From: Roseovarius mucosus DSM 17069
Lineage (GTDB): Bacteria; Pseudomonadota; Alphaproteobacteria; Rhodobacterales; Rhodobacteraceae
Direction: 5' to 3'
DNA length: 42,659 nt
NCBI RefSeq assembly: GCF_000768555.3
Contig: NZ_KN293984.1
Span: forward strand, 1 to 42,659
Of the stretch, positions 33,950 through 42,659 are shown one piece after another. The translations under genes were made by a program, and so were the position numbers. The number at the start of each line of letters is the position of its first letter. Positions within the stretch are counted from its first letter, which is position 1. The notes beneath the pieces are model-generated. The model was not told the DNA's origin. It saw only the letters and a list, made by a program, of their open reading frames with translations, and made no database searches.

Positions 33950-35401
33950 ATGCGGTTTTTGCGTCAGGGTCTGATCGGGCTCTTTCTGCTATCCCTTACC
34001 TTGGGTCTCTTGGCCTATGCCGGGCAGACCGTGGTCAGTGCCGTGCAAGAGCGCATGGCCCGTGAGGTGCGTGTGCCCGAGCGCAAGGAGCGCGCCTTTG
34101 CCGTGCGCACGGTGCGGGCGGTCGAGGCAGAGATCACCCCGACCCTCACCGCCTTTGGCCAGATCGAGAGCCGCCGCACGCTGGAAATTCGCGCGCAGGC
34201 GACCGGGGTGATTACCGAGCTGGCGCCCGAATTCATCGAAGGCGGACAAGTGCGCGCCGGGCAGTTTCTGGCGCGGATCGACCCTGCGGATGCCGAAAGC
34301 GCGCGCGAGCGCGCGCGCACCGACCTGATGGATGCCCGCGCCGAGGCGCGCGAGGCGGCGCGCGCCTTCGATCTGGCGCAGGACGAGTTGGCCGCGCGGC
34401 GCGAGCAGGCCGAAATACAGGATCGGGCCTTGGCGCGGCAACGTGATCTGGAGGCACGCGGCGTGGGCACGCTTACGGCCGTCGAGAACGCGGAATTCAA
34501 CGTGGTGCAGGCGCGGCAGGCGGTACTGGCCAGCCGTCAGGCACTAGCGCTGGCAGAGGCGCGGATAGATCAGGCGGCGACATCCACGGCGCGCGCCGAA
34601 CTGGCACTGTCCGAGGCCGAGCGGCGGCTGTCCGAGACACGGATCACCGCAGGGTTTACCGGCACGCTGAGCGAGGTGAGCGTGGTTGCGGGCCGTCTGG
34701 TGGCAGCCAATGAGCAGCTGGCGCAACTGGTGGATGGCGCGGCGCTGGAGGTGGCGTTTCGCGTCTCCACGGCGCAATATGCGCGGCTGCTGGATGAGGG
34801 CGGCAGGTTGAGTGATGCGCCGGTGACGGTGACGCTTGATACCGGCGGGCTGGATTTGACGGCGACAGGGCGGATCACGCGGCAGGGTGCGGCGCTGGCA
34901 GAGGGCGAGAGCGGACGGCTGATCTTTGCCACGCTGGACAATGCCCCGGCGATGAAGCCCGGCGATTTCGTGACCGTGACGGTTGAAGAGCCCGTCTTGA
35001 GCGCCGCCATTCGCCTGCCCGCGACGGCGCTTGGGCCGGATGGTCAGGTGTTGGTGATCGGTGTCGAGGAGCGGTTGGAGGCGGTGGCGGTCACACTCTT
35101 GCGGCGGCAGGGCAATGACATTCTGGTGGCGGCGCCGGGGCTGGCGGGGCGCGATGTGGTGGCGGAACGCACGCCGGTTCTGGGCGCGGGGATCAAGGTG
35201 CGCAAGCTGGAGAGTGCCGAGGCCACACCACAGGCGGATACCGTCACGCTCAGCCCGGACAGGCGGGCGCGGCTGGTGGCCTATGTCGAGGCCAGCACCG
35301 ACATGCCGGAAGAGGCCAAGCGCCGCCTGCTGGCGCAGTTGGAACAACCCGAAATCTCGCTGAGCACGGTGGAACGGCTGGAACGCCGCATCGGGGGCTG
35401 A
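33950..35401 (+). CDS. RND efflux periplasmic adaptor (membrane fusion protein)
   Basis: Adaptor linking an RND pump to an outer-membrane channel, 483 residues. It has an N-terminal membrane helix (about 7-27), a lipoyl/barrel-sandwich part (TLEIRAQATGVITEL), a long alanine-rich coiled-coil hairpin (about 110-235), the returning lipoyl half (FTGTLSEVSVVAG), a beta-barrel and a C-terminal extension of about 50 residues not typical of AcrA. The ATG at 33950 has AAGAGG nine bases upstream; a TTG at 33941 is in frame but overlaps that site. The permease gene starts five bases after the stop. If the permease is truly broken, the adaptor lacks its partner. Confidence 0.9.
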   Translation: MRFLRQGLIGLFLLSLTLGLLAYAGQTVVSAVQERMAREVRVPERKERAFAVRTVRAVEAEITPTLTAFGQIESRRTLEIRAQATGVITELAPEFIEGGQVRAGQFLARIDPADAESARERARTDLMDARAEAREAARAFDLAQDELAARREQAEIQDRALARQRDLEARGVGTLTAVENAEFNVVQARQAVLASRQALALAEARIDQAATSTARAELALSEAERRLSETRITAGFTGTLSEVSVVAGRLVAANEQLAQLVDGAALEVAFRVSTAQYARLLDEGGRLSDAPVTVTLDTGGLDLTATGRITRQGAALAEGESGRLIFATLDNAPAMKPGDFVTVTVEEPVLSAAIRLPATALGPDGQVLVIGVEERLEAVAVTLLRRQGNDILVAAPGLAGRDVVAERTPVLGAGIKVRKLESAEATPQADTVTLSPDRRARLVAYVEASTDMPEEAKRRLLAQLEQPEISLSTVERLERRIGG

Positions 35402-35406
35402 GCGGC

Positions 35407-38400
35407 ATGGCGGCTGTCATTTCCTGGTTCACGCGGCACCGCACGGCGGCCAATCTGCTGTTGGTGCTGATGGTGGCGCTGGGGCTGATGGCGTTGCCGC
35501 GCATGCGGGCGCAATTCTTTCCCGATGTGGTGATCGACAATGTGAGCGTGTCGGTCGCCTGGGAAGGGGCGAGCGCCGAGGATGTGGACGGGGGCATCGT
35601 GCAGGTGCTGGAACCGGCGCTGTTGGCTGTTGAAGGGGTCGAAGCGGCCACCTCGCTCAGCCGTGAGAATAGCGCGCTGGTGACGCTCGAATTCGAACCG
35701 GGCTGGGATATGGGCCGCGCGGCGGACGAGGTACAGGCGGCGCTGGATATCATCACCACCCTGCCCGAAGAAGCGGAGGAACCCGTGGTGCGGCGCGGTG
35801 CCTGGCGCGATCAGGTGACGGATGTGGTGATCACCGGGCCGGTGGGCACCGAGCAACTGGCGCGGCTGGCGGATGAATTGGTGGCGCGACTCTTTGATGC
35901 CGGGGTGACGCGGACGACCATCGAAGGCGTGGCAGCGCCCGAAACCGTGATCGAGGTGCCGGGTCAGGCGTTGATCGCCCACGACATCACCATGGCCGAG
36001 ATTGCCGCCGCCATTGCCGCCGAGATCACCGCCGATCCGGCGGGGGACATGACCGGGGCCAATACCCGCCTGCGCACCGGCACGCAGAAACGCAGCGCCC
36101 GCGATATTGCCGCGATCACGCTGCGCATTGCACCGGATGGCAGCGCCTTGACGGTCGGGGATGTCGCGCGCGTGCGGGTCGAGGGGGCGACGCGGGAGTT
36201 GGCCTATTACGTGGGCGAGGCCCCTGCGATGAGTGTGCGGGTGGACCGCTCTGCGCGAGGCGATGCGCTCGATATTCAGGCCGAGGTGCAGGCGGTGGCG
36301 GACCGCATGGCCGACACCCTGCCCGAGGGGGTGAGTATCGACCTCATCCGCACGCGGGCCGAGGCGATTTCGGGCCGGATCAAGATGCTGGTCGAGAATG
36401 CGCTGACAGGTCTGGCGCTGGTGGTGGGGCTGCTGTTCCTCTTTCTCAACGCGCGCACGGCGTTTTGGGTCGCGGCGGGGATTCCGGTGGCGATGCTGGC
36501 GGCGATGGCATTCATGTATGCCGCCGGCCTGACGCTCAACATGATTTCGCTGTTCGCCTTGATCATCACGCTGGGGATCGTGGTGGATGATGCCATTGTG
36601 GTAGGCGAACATGCCGATGCGCGGCATCGTCGCCTGCGCGAGCCGCCGATGGTGGCGGCAGAGCGGGCCGCCGGGCGCATGGCGCTGCCGGTCCTTGCCG
36701 CCACGCTGACCACGCTGATCGCGTTTTTCGGGCTGGCGGTGATTGGCGGGCGGTTTGGCGATCTGATCTATGACATTCCCTTCACGGTGATTGCCGTGCT
36801 GGTGGCAAGCCTGATCGAGTGTTTCCTGATCCTGCCAAACCATATGGCGCACGCGCTGGCCCATTCCGCCCGTGAGCATTGGTATGACATTCCAAGCCGG
36901 GTGGTGAACCGGGGGTTTCGGGTGTTTCGCGACCGTGCCTTTCGCCCGCTCATCGCTTGGGTGATCCGGGGCCGCTATGCCGTATTGGCGGCGGCGGTGC
37001 TGCTGTTGGCGACGCAAGTGGCGAGTTTCGTGCGCGGTGATGTGACATGGCGGTTTTTCAACGCGCCGGAACAAGGCAGCGTGACGGGCAATTTCGCGAT
37101 GCTGCCGGGGGCCACGCGCGACGACACATTGGCGCAGATGCGCGCGTTGCAGCAGGCCGCCGAGGCGTTGGGTGCGGAGTATGAGGCCGAGCACGGGGCA
37201 AACCCGCTGGCCTATGTGGTGGCGCAGGTCGGTGGCGCGGCAGGGCGCGGCCTGTCGGGATCGGACACGCGCGAGGCCGATCTTTTGGGGGGGATTTCCA
37301 TCGAATTGATCGACGCCGATCTGCGGCCCTATTCCAGCTTTGCCTTTGTCGCAGATCTGCAAGAGCGGGTGGTACAGCATCCCTTGACCGAAACGCTGAG
37401 CTTTCGCGGATCGCGGGCGGGGCCGGGGGGCGATGCGCTCGACATTCAGCTTTATGGCGCGGAGGCAGAGCAGCTCAAATCCGCGGCAGAGGCGCTGAAA
37501 ACCGCGCTCGGGCGCTATCCCGAGGTCTCGGGCCTGGAGGACAGTCTGGCCTATGACAAGGCCGAGGTGATCCTGGACCTGACGCCGCAGGGGGCGGCGC
37601 TCGGCTTTAGCATCGACGATCTGGGGCGCACGCTGCGCAACCGGGTGAGCGGCATCGAGGCGGCAACCTACCCGGACGGGCCGCGCTCTGCCGAGGTGCG
37701 GGTAGAACTGCCCGAGGGGGGAATTGACCGCCGATTTTCTGGAAAAGATGCAGTTGCGCACGCCCGCCGGGCAATACGTGCCCTTGGCCGATGTGGTCAG
37801 CGTCGAAACGCGCACCGGCTTTGCCTCGGTCCGGCGGGAAAACGGCCTGCGGCTGGTGACGGTGACGGGCGATATTTCCGAGGATGACCCGGCCCGCGCC
37901 GCCGAGATTTCCCGCGCGATGGAGGCAGAGATCCTGCCCGATGTCGCGGCGCGCTATCAGGTCGAGTATCGGCTGGCGGGGTTGAATGAGCAGGAAGACG
38001 CGTTCATGGCCGATGCGCGACTGGGCCTGATGGCCACGCTGTTGGGCATTTACATCGTGCTGTCGCTGGTTTTTGCCAGCTGGACCCGGCCCATGGTGGT
38101 GATGGCGATCATTCCCTTTGGTCTGGTGGGCACCATCTGGGGCCATGCGCAATGGGATGTGCCGCTGTCGATGTTCACGGTCGTCGGATTGCTGGGCATG
38201 ACCGGCATCATCATCAACGATTCCATCGTGCTGGTCACGTCGATTGACGAACATGCGCAATCGCGGGGGTTGATCCCGGCCATTATAGAGGGCACCGCCG
38301 ACCGGCTTCGCGCGGTTCTTCTGACCACGCTGACGACGGTTCTGGGGCTGGCACCCTTGCTCTTTGAACGCTCGACACAGGCGCAATTCCTCAAGCCGAC

Positions 38401-38758
38401 GGTGATCACGCTGGTTTATGGGCTTGGGTTCGGGATGGTGCTGGTGCTCTTGGTGGTGCCAGCCCTGCTGGCCATCGGGCGGGATCTGGGGCGGCCTGTC
38501 ACCGCGCTTCGCCGAGGGCTGCGCGGGCGCCGGGCCGGGTTGCAGGGGGTCTTGGGCGGGGGCCTTGCGATGGTGCTGGGCTGGTTCGGGGCGACGATGG
38601 GCTGGGTTCTTGTGACAGGGGATTTGCCGGGACCGCTGGCGGGCATGGTGCCGCTGCCGCCGATGGGGGCGGCGCTGGCGCTCTTTCTGACGGGAAGCGC
38701 CTTTGGTCTCTTGCTGGTCTATCTTGTGACTGCCCTGCGCCGCCCGCGCAGCGCCTGA
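35407..38758 (+). pseudogene. RND multidrug efflux permease interrupted by a one-base frameshift
   Basis: Proton-driven inner-membrane exporter gene. One frame runs from the ATG at 35407 and ends at a stop at 37887 after out-of-frame residues; a second frame carries the rest up to 38758. The switch falls at a run of six Gs (37716-37721): removing one G joins ...LPEG to ELTADFLEKMQ without loss. The joined protein would have 1116 residues with the usual two halves, proton-relay Asp pair in GIVVDDAIVV (TM4), and IIINDSIVLV (TM10). It ends with two extra membrane helices (about the last 75 residues) beyond the normal RND end. The event is either a sequencing error in a homopolymer, a real inactivating mutation, or phase variation. 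The 5' part alone would stop within the second periplasmic domain. Confidence 0.9.
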
Positions 38759-38800
38759 TCGCTCTTGCACAGGCGGCGCTGCGGCGCTACCCCTCTGCCC

Positions 38801-39739
38801 ATGCGTATCATCCGCGATTACACCTATGTCACCGACGCCGACCGGGGCGCGAGCGCCGCCATCGGCAATTTCGATGGCGTGCATATTGGCCATCGCTCGG
38901 TGATCGAGATGGCGCGCAGCGCGGGGCAGCGCATTGGCGCGCCGCTGGGGATTCTCACCTTCGAGCCGCATCCGCGGGAATATTTCGCCCCCGACGCGCC
39001 GCCCTTTCGCCTGATGGGTCGCGAGGCGCGGGCGCATCGGCTGGAAAAGCTGGGGGTCGAGCGGCTCTATGAGATCAATTTCAACGCCGGTCTGGCCGCG
39101 CTCAGCCCGCGCGCCTTTGCCGAAAACGTGATCCGCGACGGTCTGGGTCTGCGGCATGTGGTGGTGGGATCGGATTTCTGTTTTGGCAAGGGACGGGCGG
39201 GCAATGCCGCGATGCTGGAGGGTTTTGGCCGCGAGATGGGGTTTGGCGTGACCATTGCAACGCTGTTGGAGGGCGAGAGCGGGCAGGTATCATCCACCGC
39301 GATCCGCGCCGCGCTGAGTGCAGGCGAGCCACGCGCCGCCGCCGCCATGCTGGGCCATTGGCACCGGATCGACGGGCCGGTGATTGGCGGCGAGCAGCGG
39401 GGGCGCACGCTGGGCTATCCCACGGCCAATATGTCGATCAAGGGGCTGCATCCGCCCAAGTTCGGGATTTACGCGGTGCTGGTCGATGTGCTGGATGGGC
39501 CGCACAAGGGGCAGTATCACGGTGCCGCGTCGCTCGGCGTGCGGCCGATGTTTCAGGGCGAAGAGGCCAATATCGAGACCTTCCTGTTTGATTTCACGGG
39601 CGATCTCTATGGGGCCAACCTGTCGGTCGGGCTGGTCGATTATCTGCGCCCCGAGGCGACATTCGACAGTCTGGAGGCGTTCATCGCGCAGATGGATGCC
39701 GATTGCCTGCGCGCCCGCGCCATTCTGGCCGCGCTATGA
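38801..39739 (+). CDS. ribF: Bifunctional riboflavin kinase / FAD synthetase
   Basis: Cytosolic enzyme that makes FMN and then FAD. The 312 residues have the N-terminal nucleotidyltransferase domain (about 1-185) with GNFDGVHIGH (22-31) and SSTAIRAAL, and the C-terminal riboflavin kinase domain with GRTLGYPTAN and the catalytic-region NIETFLFDF. The ATG at 38801 is chosen as it gives the family start MRIIRDY; the frame opens 12 codons earlier. It starts 42 bases after the RND permease gene and overlaps the next gene (ATGA). Confidence 0.95.
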   Translation: MRIIRDYTYVTDADRGASAAIGNFDGVHIGHRSVIEMARSAGQRIGAPLGILTFEPHPREYFAPDAPPFRLMGREARAHRLEKLGVERLYEINFNAGLAALSPRAFAENVIRDGLGLRHVVVGSDFCFGKGRAGNAAMLEGFGREMGFGVTIATLLEGESGQVSSTAIRAALSAGEPRAAAAMLGHWHRIDGPVIGGEQRGRTLGYPTANMSIKGLHPPKFGIYAVLVDVLDGPHKGQYHGAASLGVRPMFQGEEANIETFLFDFTGDLYGANLSVGLVDYLRPEATFDSLEAFIAQMDADCLRARAILAAL

Positions 39740-40206
39740 GTGACGCCATAAATCGCAGCGGATTGCGCCCGCGTTACTGGGAAACCACGCGGCTTGACCG
39801 CATGACCCGCGCAGAATGGGAAGCGCTGTGTGATGGCTGCGGCAAATGCTGCATGAACAAGCTGGAGGATGAAGAGAGCGGCGAGGTTGCCTTTACCCGC
39901 GTGGCCTGTCGCCTGTTCGACGATACCACCTGCCTCTGCGCGCAATACCCGATCCGGCATCAGTTCGTGCCCGAGTGCATCACGCTCAAGCCGCATACGA
40001 TCGAGAGCCATGCCTATTGGCTGCCGGAAACCTGCGCCTACAAGCTGCTCTACGAGGGCAAGCCGCTGTTCGACTGGCACCCGCTGATTTCCGGCGATGC
40101 GAACAGCGTGCACGAGGCGGGCGTGTCGATGCGGCATCGCACGGTGCCGGAATTCGAGGTGTCCGAGGACGATTGGGAAGATCACATCATCGAGGAGCCG
40201 CTCTGA
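39736..40206 (+). CDS. YcgN-family cysteine cluster protein
   Basis: A 156-residue cytosolic protein with the family pattern CDGCGKCC (residues about 32-39) followed by spaced cysteines at CRLF, CLCAQYP, PECITL and ETCAYK, which suggests a metal or Fe-S site. This matches the UPF0260/YcgN family, of unknown function. It is coupled to ribF by ATGA and to the threonine aldolase gene by a TGATG junction. Confidence 0.9.
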   Translation: MSDAINRSGLRPRYWETTRLDRMTRAEWEALCDGCGKCCMNKLEDEESGEVAFTRVACRLFDDTTCLCAQYPIRHQFVPECITLKPHTIESHAYWLPETCAYKLLYEGKPLFDWHPLISGDANSVHEAGVSMRHRTVPEFEVSEDDWEDHIIEEPL

Positions 40207-41252
40207 TGCAATTCGCCTCTGACAATTCCGGCCCGGCGCTGCCCGGTGTGATGCAGGCGATGGCCGAGGTCAATATGGGGCATATGCCCTCTTATGGCAC
40301 CGAGGCACCGATGGAGGAGGTCCGCGACCGGCTGCGCGAATTGTTCGAGGCACCGCAGGCCAGTGTCTATCTGGTGGCGACCGGCACAGCGGCCAATGCG
40401 CTGGCGCTCGCGACGCTGTCGGAGCCGTGGCAGACGGTGTTCTGTACGCCCTTGGCGCATATCCACACCGATGAATGCAACGCGCCCGAGTTTTTCACCG
40501 GCGGGGCCAAGCTGAGCCTTGTGGGGGAAGCGGACAAGATGACCCCCGAGGATCTGGCCCGCGCGATTGCGCTCTGGCCGGCGGGGGATGTGCACAATCC
40601 GCAGCACGGGCCGCTTGCCCTGACGCAGGCGACGGAACGGGGGCGGGTTTACACCTGCGCCGAGATTGCAGCGCTCTGCGGGATCGCGCGCGATCACGGG
40701 CTGCCTTGCTACATGGACGGGGCGCGCTTTGCCAATGCGGTGGCGGCCCTGGGCTGCACGCCTGCCGAGATGACGTGGAAGACGGGGATTGACGCGGTTT
40801 CCATGGGCGGCACCAAGAATGGCTGTCTGGGCGTCGAAGCGGTGATTTTTTTCAACCCCGAGAATGCCTGGGAATTCGAGTTGCGGCGCAAGCGGTCGGC
40901 GCATCTGGTGTCAAAGCATAGGTATTTGTCGGCGCAGATGCTGGGCTATCTGCGCGAGCAGCTGTGGCTGCGCACCGCGCAAGAGGCCAATACCCGCGCC
41001 GCCCTGTTAGAGGCCGGATTGCGTGATGTGCCGGGGGCTGAGATGGTGTTTGAGCGCGCCGTCAACATGATCTTTGCCCGCCTGCCCCGCGCCACGCATC
41101 AGCGGCTCAAGGCGGCTGGGGCGGTCTATGGGCTCTACGAGGGGCCATTGGAGAGCGGCGCAAGCGATGAGCCATTGATGGCGCGGTTCGTGTGCGACTG
41201 GTCTGTGACAGGGGAACAGATTGCGCGGTTTCTGGAGATCGCGCGAGGCTGA
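40206..41252 (+). CDS. ltaE: Low-specificity threonine aldolase family protein
   Basis: PLP-dependent cytosolic enzyme that cleaves threonine to glycine and acetaldehyde, 348 residues. The Schiff-base lysine K204 is in SMGGTKNG; the N-terminal FASDNSGPA and MPSYGTEAP segments and the Asp in YMDGARFANA match the beta-eliminating lyase family. The start ATG overlaps the YcgN stop (TGATG). A hairpin with TTTT follows the stop. Related enzymes act on other beta-hydroxy amino acids, so exact specificity is open. Confidence 0.92.
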   Translation: MQFASDNSGPALPGVMQAMAEVNMGHMPSYGTEAPMEEVRDRLRELFEAPQASVYLVATGTAANALALATLSEPWQTVFCTPLAHIHTDECNAPEFFTGGAKLSLVGEADKMTPEDLARAIALWPAGDVHNPQHGPLALTQATERGRVYTCAEIAALCGIARDHGLPCYMDGARFANAVAALGCTPAEMTWKTGIDAVSMGGTKNGCLGVEAVIFFNPENAWEFELRRKRSAHLVSKHRYLSAQMLGYLREQLWLRTAQEANTRAALLEAGLRDVPGAEMVFERAVNMIFARLPRATHQRLKAAGAVYGLYEGPLESGASDEPLMARFVCDWSVTGEQIARFLEIARG

Positions 41253-41261
41253 GGCGACCGA

Positions 41262-41298
41262 CGCGCACCCGACACTGATCGGCGCGCGCATGGGTTTT
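41262..41298 (+). terminator. Probable terminator after the threonine aldolase gene
   Basis: CGCGC...CCGA pairs with TCGG...GCGCG around a six-base loop, with a small internal bulge, and the plus strand then reads GGGTTTT. It begins ten bases after the stop and faces the terminator of the convergent fasciclin gene. Confidence 0.45.
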
Positions 41299-41324
41299 CA
41301 GGAAGCATATCCGCATCAAGCTGC

Positions 41325-41359
41325 GTAAAGCCCCCCCGCCATCCGTGCGGCGGAGGGGC
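41325..41359 (-). terminator. Probable terminator of the fasciclin-domain gene
   Basis: GCCCCCCCGCC and GGCGGAGGGGC form an 11-bp stem with one mismatch and an eight-base loop; on the minus strand it is followed by CTTTA. It lies 24 bases after the stop of the fasciclin gene. Confidence 0.6.
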
Positions 41360-41382
41360 AGACCCCGTGCCAGTGTGGGGGA

Positions 41383-41931
41383 CTACTTTGGCACGAGGAC
41401 AGCGTTGATCACGTGGATCACGCCGTTGGATTGGTCTACATCAGCCACCGTTACACGGGCCGCGTTGCCGCTTTCATCAAGGATGTAGACGTTGTTGCCT
41501 TTGACCTGCGCCGACAGGGCGTCGCCCGACACGGCGTTGAAGTGGTAAAAGCCATCTTTGCTGGAGCGCGCGGCGGCGATGATGTCGGCGGCGGACCAGT
41601 CACCGGCGACCACATGAGCCGTCAGGACCTTTTGCAGCATGGCCTTGTTCTCGGGCATCAGCAGCGTCTCGACCGTGCCTGCGGGCAGGGCCGCAAACGC
41701 ATCATTCACCGGCGCGAACACGGTAAACGGCCCCGGCCCCTGCAATGTCTCGACCAGATCGGCGGCTTTCACCGCCGCAACCAGCGTTGTGTGAACCGGC
41801 GAATTGACAGCATTCTCGATGATGTTGCGCTCTACGAGCATCGGCGCGCCGCCCACTGTTGGGTTGGCGGCATAAACGGCGGTGCCAAGGGCAATGGCAG
41901 TGGCCGTGCTCAGAAAGGTTTTGAAGGTCAT
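41383..41931 (-). CDS. Secreted fasciclin-domain protein
   Basis: A 182-residue exported protein with a signal peptide (MTFKTFLSTATAIALGTAVYA, cleavage near YA-AN) and one fasciclin (FAS1) domain. Characteristic blocks are HTTLVAAVKAADLVETLQGP, FTVFAPVNDAFAALPAG and GVIHVINAVLVPK. FAS1 domains are known in adhesion and matrix contact in many organisms. GGGAGA lies seven bases before the ATG. It is alone, convergent with the threonine aldolase gene, and lies next to the likely integration site. Confidence 0.93.
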   Translation of the reverse strand: MTFKTFLSTATAIALGTAVYAANPTVGGAPMLVERNIIENAVNSPVHTTLVAAVKAADLVETLQGPGPFTVFAPVNDAFAALPAGTVETLLMPENKAMLQKVLTAHVVAGDWSAADIIAAARSSKDGFYHFNAVSGDALSAQVKGNNVYILDESGNAARVTVADVDQSNGVIHVINAVLVPK

Positions 41932-42293
41932 TGGTCGTTCTCCCTTGTTTTCAAAGGCTCGTCTGAGCCGCTGATGCAGGAGACACGTCAGCCGGGAACC
42001 AAAAGTTTCAAACCGCCCAAAGTTTATTTCATCAGAGCATCCGAACCCACCCTCACCGGGCGAGGCTTGCGGGAGTTAAAGCTAGGATCATTGGGCAAGC
42101 CGCTGAAATTCTACCCGTGACAGAACGCGCAGATCGGGCGTGAAGGTGCGATCTTTGCCTTGCTCCATCCTGCGGATCTGCTTAGTGCCGCTGGGCGCGG
42201 ACGGAGACAGACCATTGCCACGCAATAGTAAGTCCCTGCGCGAATGGCGAAGAGGCAAGAGCCAAGCATCTGATAAAATTTTGAAAATTTGGA
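41932..42293. other. Intergenic stretch without a convincing gene
   Basis: The first part holds the fasciclin promoter region, though no clear -35/-10 pair is seen. A 48-codon open frame (41974-42120) lacks a ribosome site and resembles no family. On the minus strand an open frame runs across the tRNA fragment and is an artefact. An A+T-rich near-palindrome (AAATTTTGAAAATTT) lies around 42275-42290 beside the tRNA fragment. Confidence 0.5.
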
Positions 42294-42333
42294 TGGTGGG
42301 TGATGAGAGACTCGAACTCCCGACATCTTCGGT
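42294..42333 (-). other. 3' half of a tRNA gene, probable attachment site of an integrated element
   Basis: On the minus strand these 40 bases give the anticodon-stem 3' side (CGAAG), variable loop, a complete T arm (GGGAG-TTCGAGT-CTCTC), the acceptor 3' side ATCACCC, discriminator A and CCA. No matching 5' half (GGGTGAT and a D arm) lies in the following 300 bases. From memory the fragment agrees with the 3' half of tRNA-Val(UAC) of related bacteria, and agreement stops in the anticodon loop. Tyrosine integrases commonly use such a segment and leave a copy at the far end of the element. Confidence 0.7.
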
Positions 42334-42659
42334 TTGTATCTGGATAACTAGATATAGCTGACTAGCAAGTCCATACCTGCTACTTTCAGATACTTACGTC
42401 TGAACAGTTTAGTAGGCACATATGATCAGCACTACATCTTGTGACACGTAATTGACACAGTGACTTCGACTGTCCGACGCACCTATCGACACCAATCAGC
42501 TTTCGGGACAGCAAAAGAACTCACATAGAGTGAAGAAACCCGCTTCATGAGAAAAAGCTCAGGGTTCTCAGCAATGAATGAGTGGAATTCATGCTAGGCC
42601 TTAACAGGCTGCTGAAGAAGTCAGCCTTGAAGGACGTTATTCTTCCCCCACGGTTTGAA
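42334..42659. other. A+T-richer segment, probably the outer end of an integrated element
   Basis: Base composition drops sharply compared with the rest of the window. No open frame above noise is seen on either strand. A hairpin-like GAGAAAAAGCTCAGGGTTCTC lies near 42548. The segment begins right at the tRNA fragment, which suggests it belongs to the inserted DNA. Confidence 0.45.
42607..42659. mobile_element. Possible insertion-sequence terminal repeat at the right edge
   Basis: GGCTGCTGAAGAAGTCAGCC at 42607-42626 resembles the ends of several IS families (IS5 or IS1182-like ends often read GGCTG-TGAAAAAGTC). The transposase would be beyond the window. Only one end is visible. Confidence 0.3.

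Noticed and set aside
35281..37815. An 844-codon open frame on the minus strand
   Set aside because: It lies opposite the RND permease gene, is rich in His, Arg and Gln as typical of antisense frames, and has no recognisable domain.
37607..39157. A 516-codon open frame on the minus strand
   Set aside because: It crosses the 3' part of the RND gene and the start of ribF in antisense and has shadow-like composition.
41974..42120. A 48-codon plus-strand frame near the right end
   Set aside because: It has no ribosome binding site, no recognisable family and lies in the fasciclin promoter region.
42111..42326. A 71-codon minus-strand frame at the right end
   Set aside because: Its first residues come from translation of the tRNA fragment, so it is an artefact.

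Overview
The window reads as chromosome of an alphaproteobacterium of the Rhodobacteraceae (Roseobacter group). The evidence is the high G+C with dense, often overlapping genes (ATGA and TGATG junctions), the gene order murA - DUF2948 - hisD, a complete mreBCD-mrdA-rodA cluster, a pyrB/pyrX arrangement with a catalytically dead dihydroorotase homologue, and the protein families themselves. No species is claimed.

Layout. (1) Positions 1-8612, minus strand: a long operon for uptake and activation of an unidentified carboxylate. It holds a TTG-started long-chain acyl-CoA synthetase, the five parts of a branched-chain-amino-acid type ABC transporter, a small membrane protein, two small secreted proteins wedged between transporter genes, and the first codons of one more gene at the window edge. 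(2) 8812-11417, plus strand, divergent: a PAS-domain hybrid histidine kinase and an OmpR-type response regulator, likely regulators of the operon. (3) 11425-13829, minus strand: an alternative oxidase, a short two-cluster ferredoxin lacking one expected cysteine, and an M20 amidohydrolase. (4) 13921-17394: tRNA-Thr(GGU), then a 55-residue ORF, murA, a DUF2948 gene and hisD. (5) 17528-24081: mreB, mreC, mreD, mrdA (PBP2), rodA and a 2-hydroxyacid dehydrogenase; this is the cell-elongation machinery.

(6) 24092-26097, minus strand: an SseB-like protein, a uracil-DNA glycosylase-like protein with a hairpin over its ribosome binding site, and a nicotinamidase; then trhO on the plus strand (26203-27117). 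(7) 27326-31697, minus strand: pyrB, four small membrane-protein genes (two with PH-like domains, one of only 33 residues), pyrX and plsY, overlapping or nearly so, which ties pyrimidine and phospholipid synthesis genes together. (8) 31877-33844, plus strand: a family-4-like uracil-DNA glycosylase, a LysE-type exporter and moaB. (9) 33950-38758: an RND efflux adaptor and its permease, the permease broken by one extra G in a six-G run. (10) 38801-41252: ribF, a YcgN-type cysteine-cluster protein and a threonine aldolase, joined by start/stop overlaps. (11) 41383-41931, minus strand: a secreted fasciclin-domain protein.

The last 700 bases carry no convincing gene. They contain the 3' half of a tRNA gene (best match in memory: tRNA-Val) with no 5' half, then more A+T-rich DNA and a sequence like an insertion-sequence end. 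This looks like the left attachment site of an integrated element whose body lies beyond the window. The most unusual points are the frameshifted pump, a near-identical palindromic site in two distant promoters, the tRNA-fragment junction, the membrane-protein genes inside the pyr operon, and the secreted proteins inside the transporter operon.
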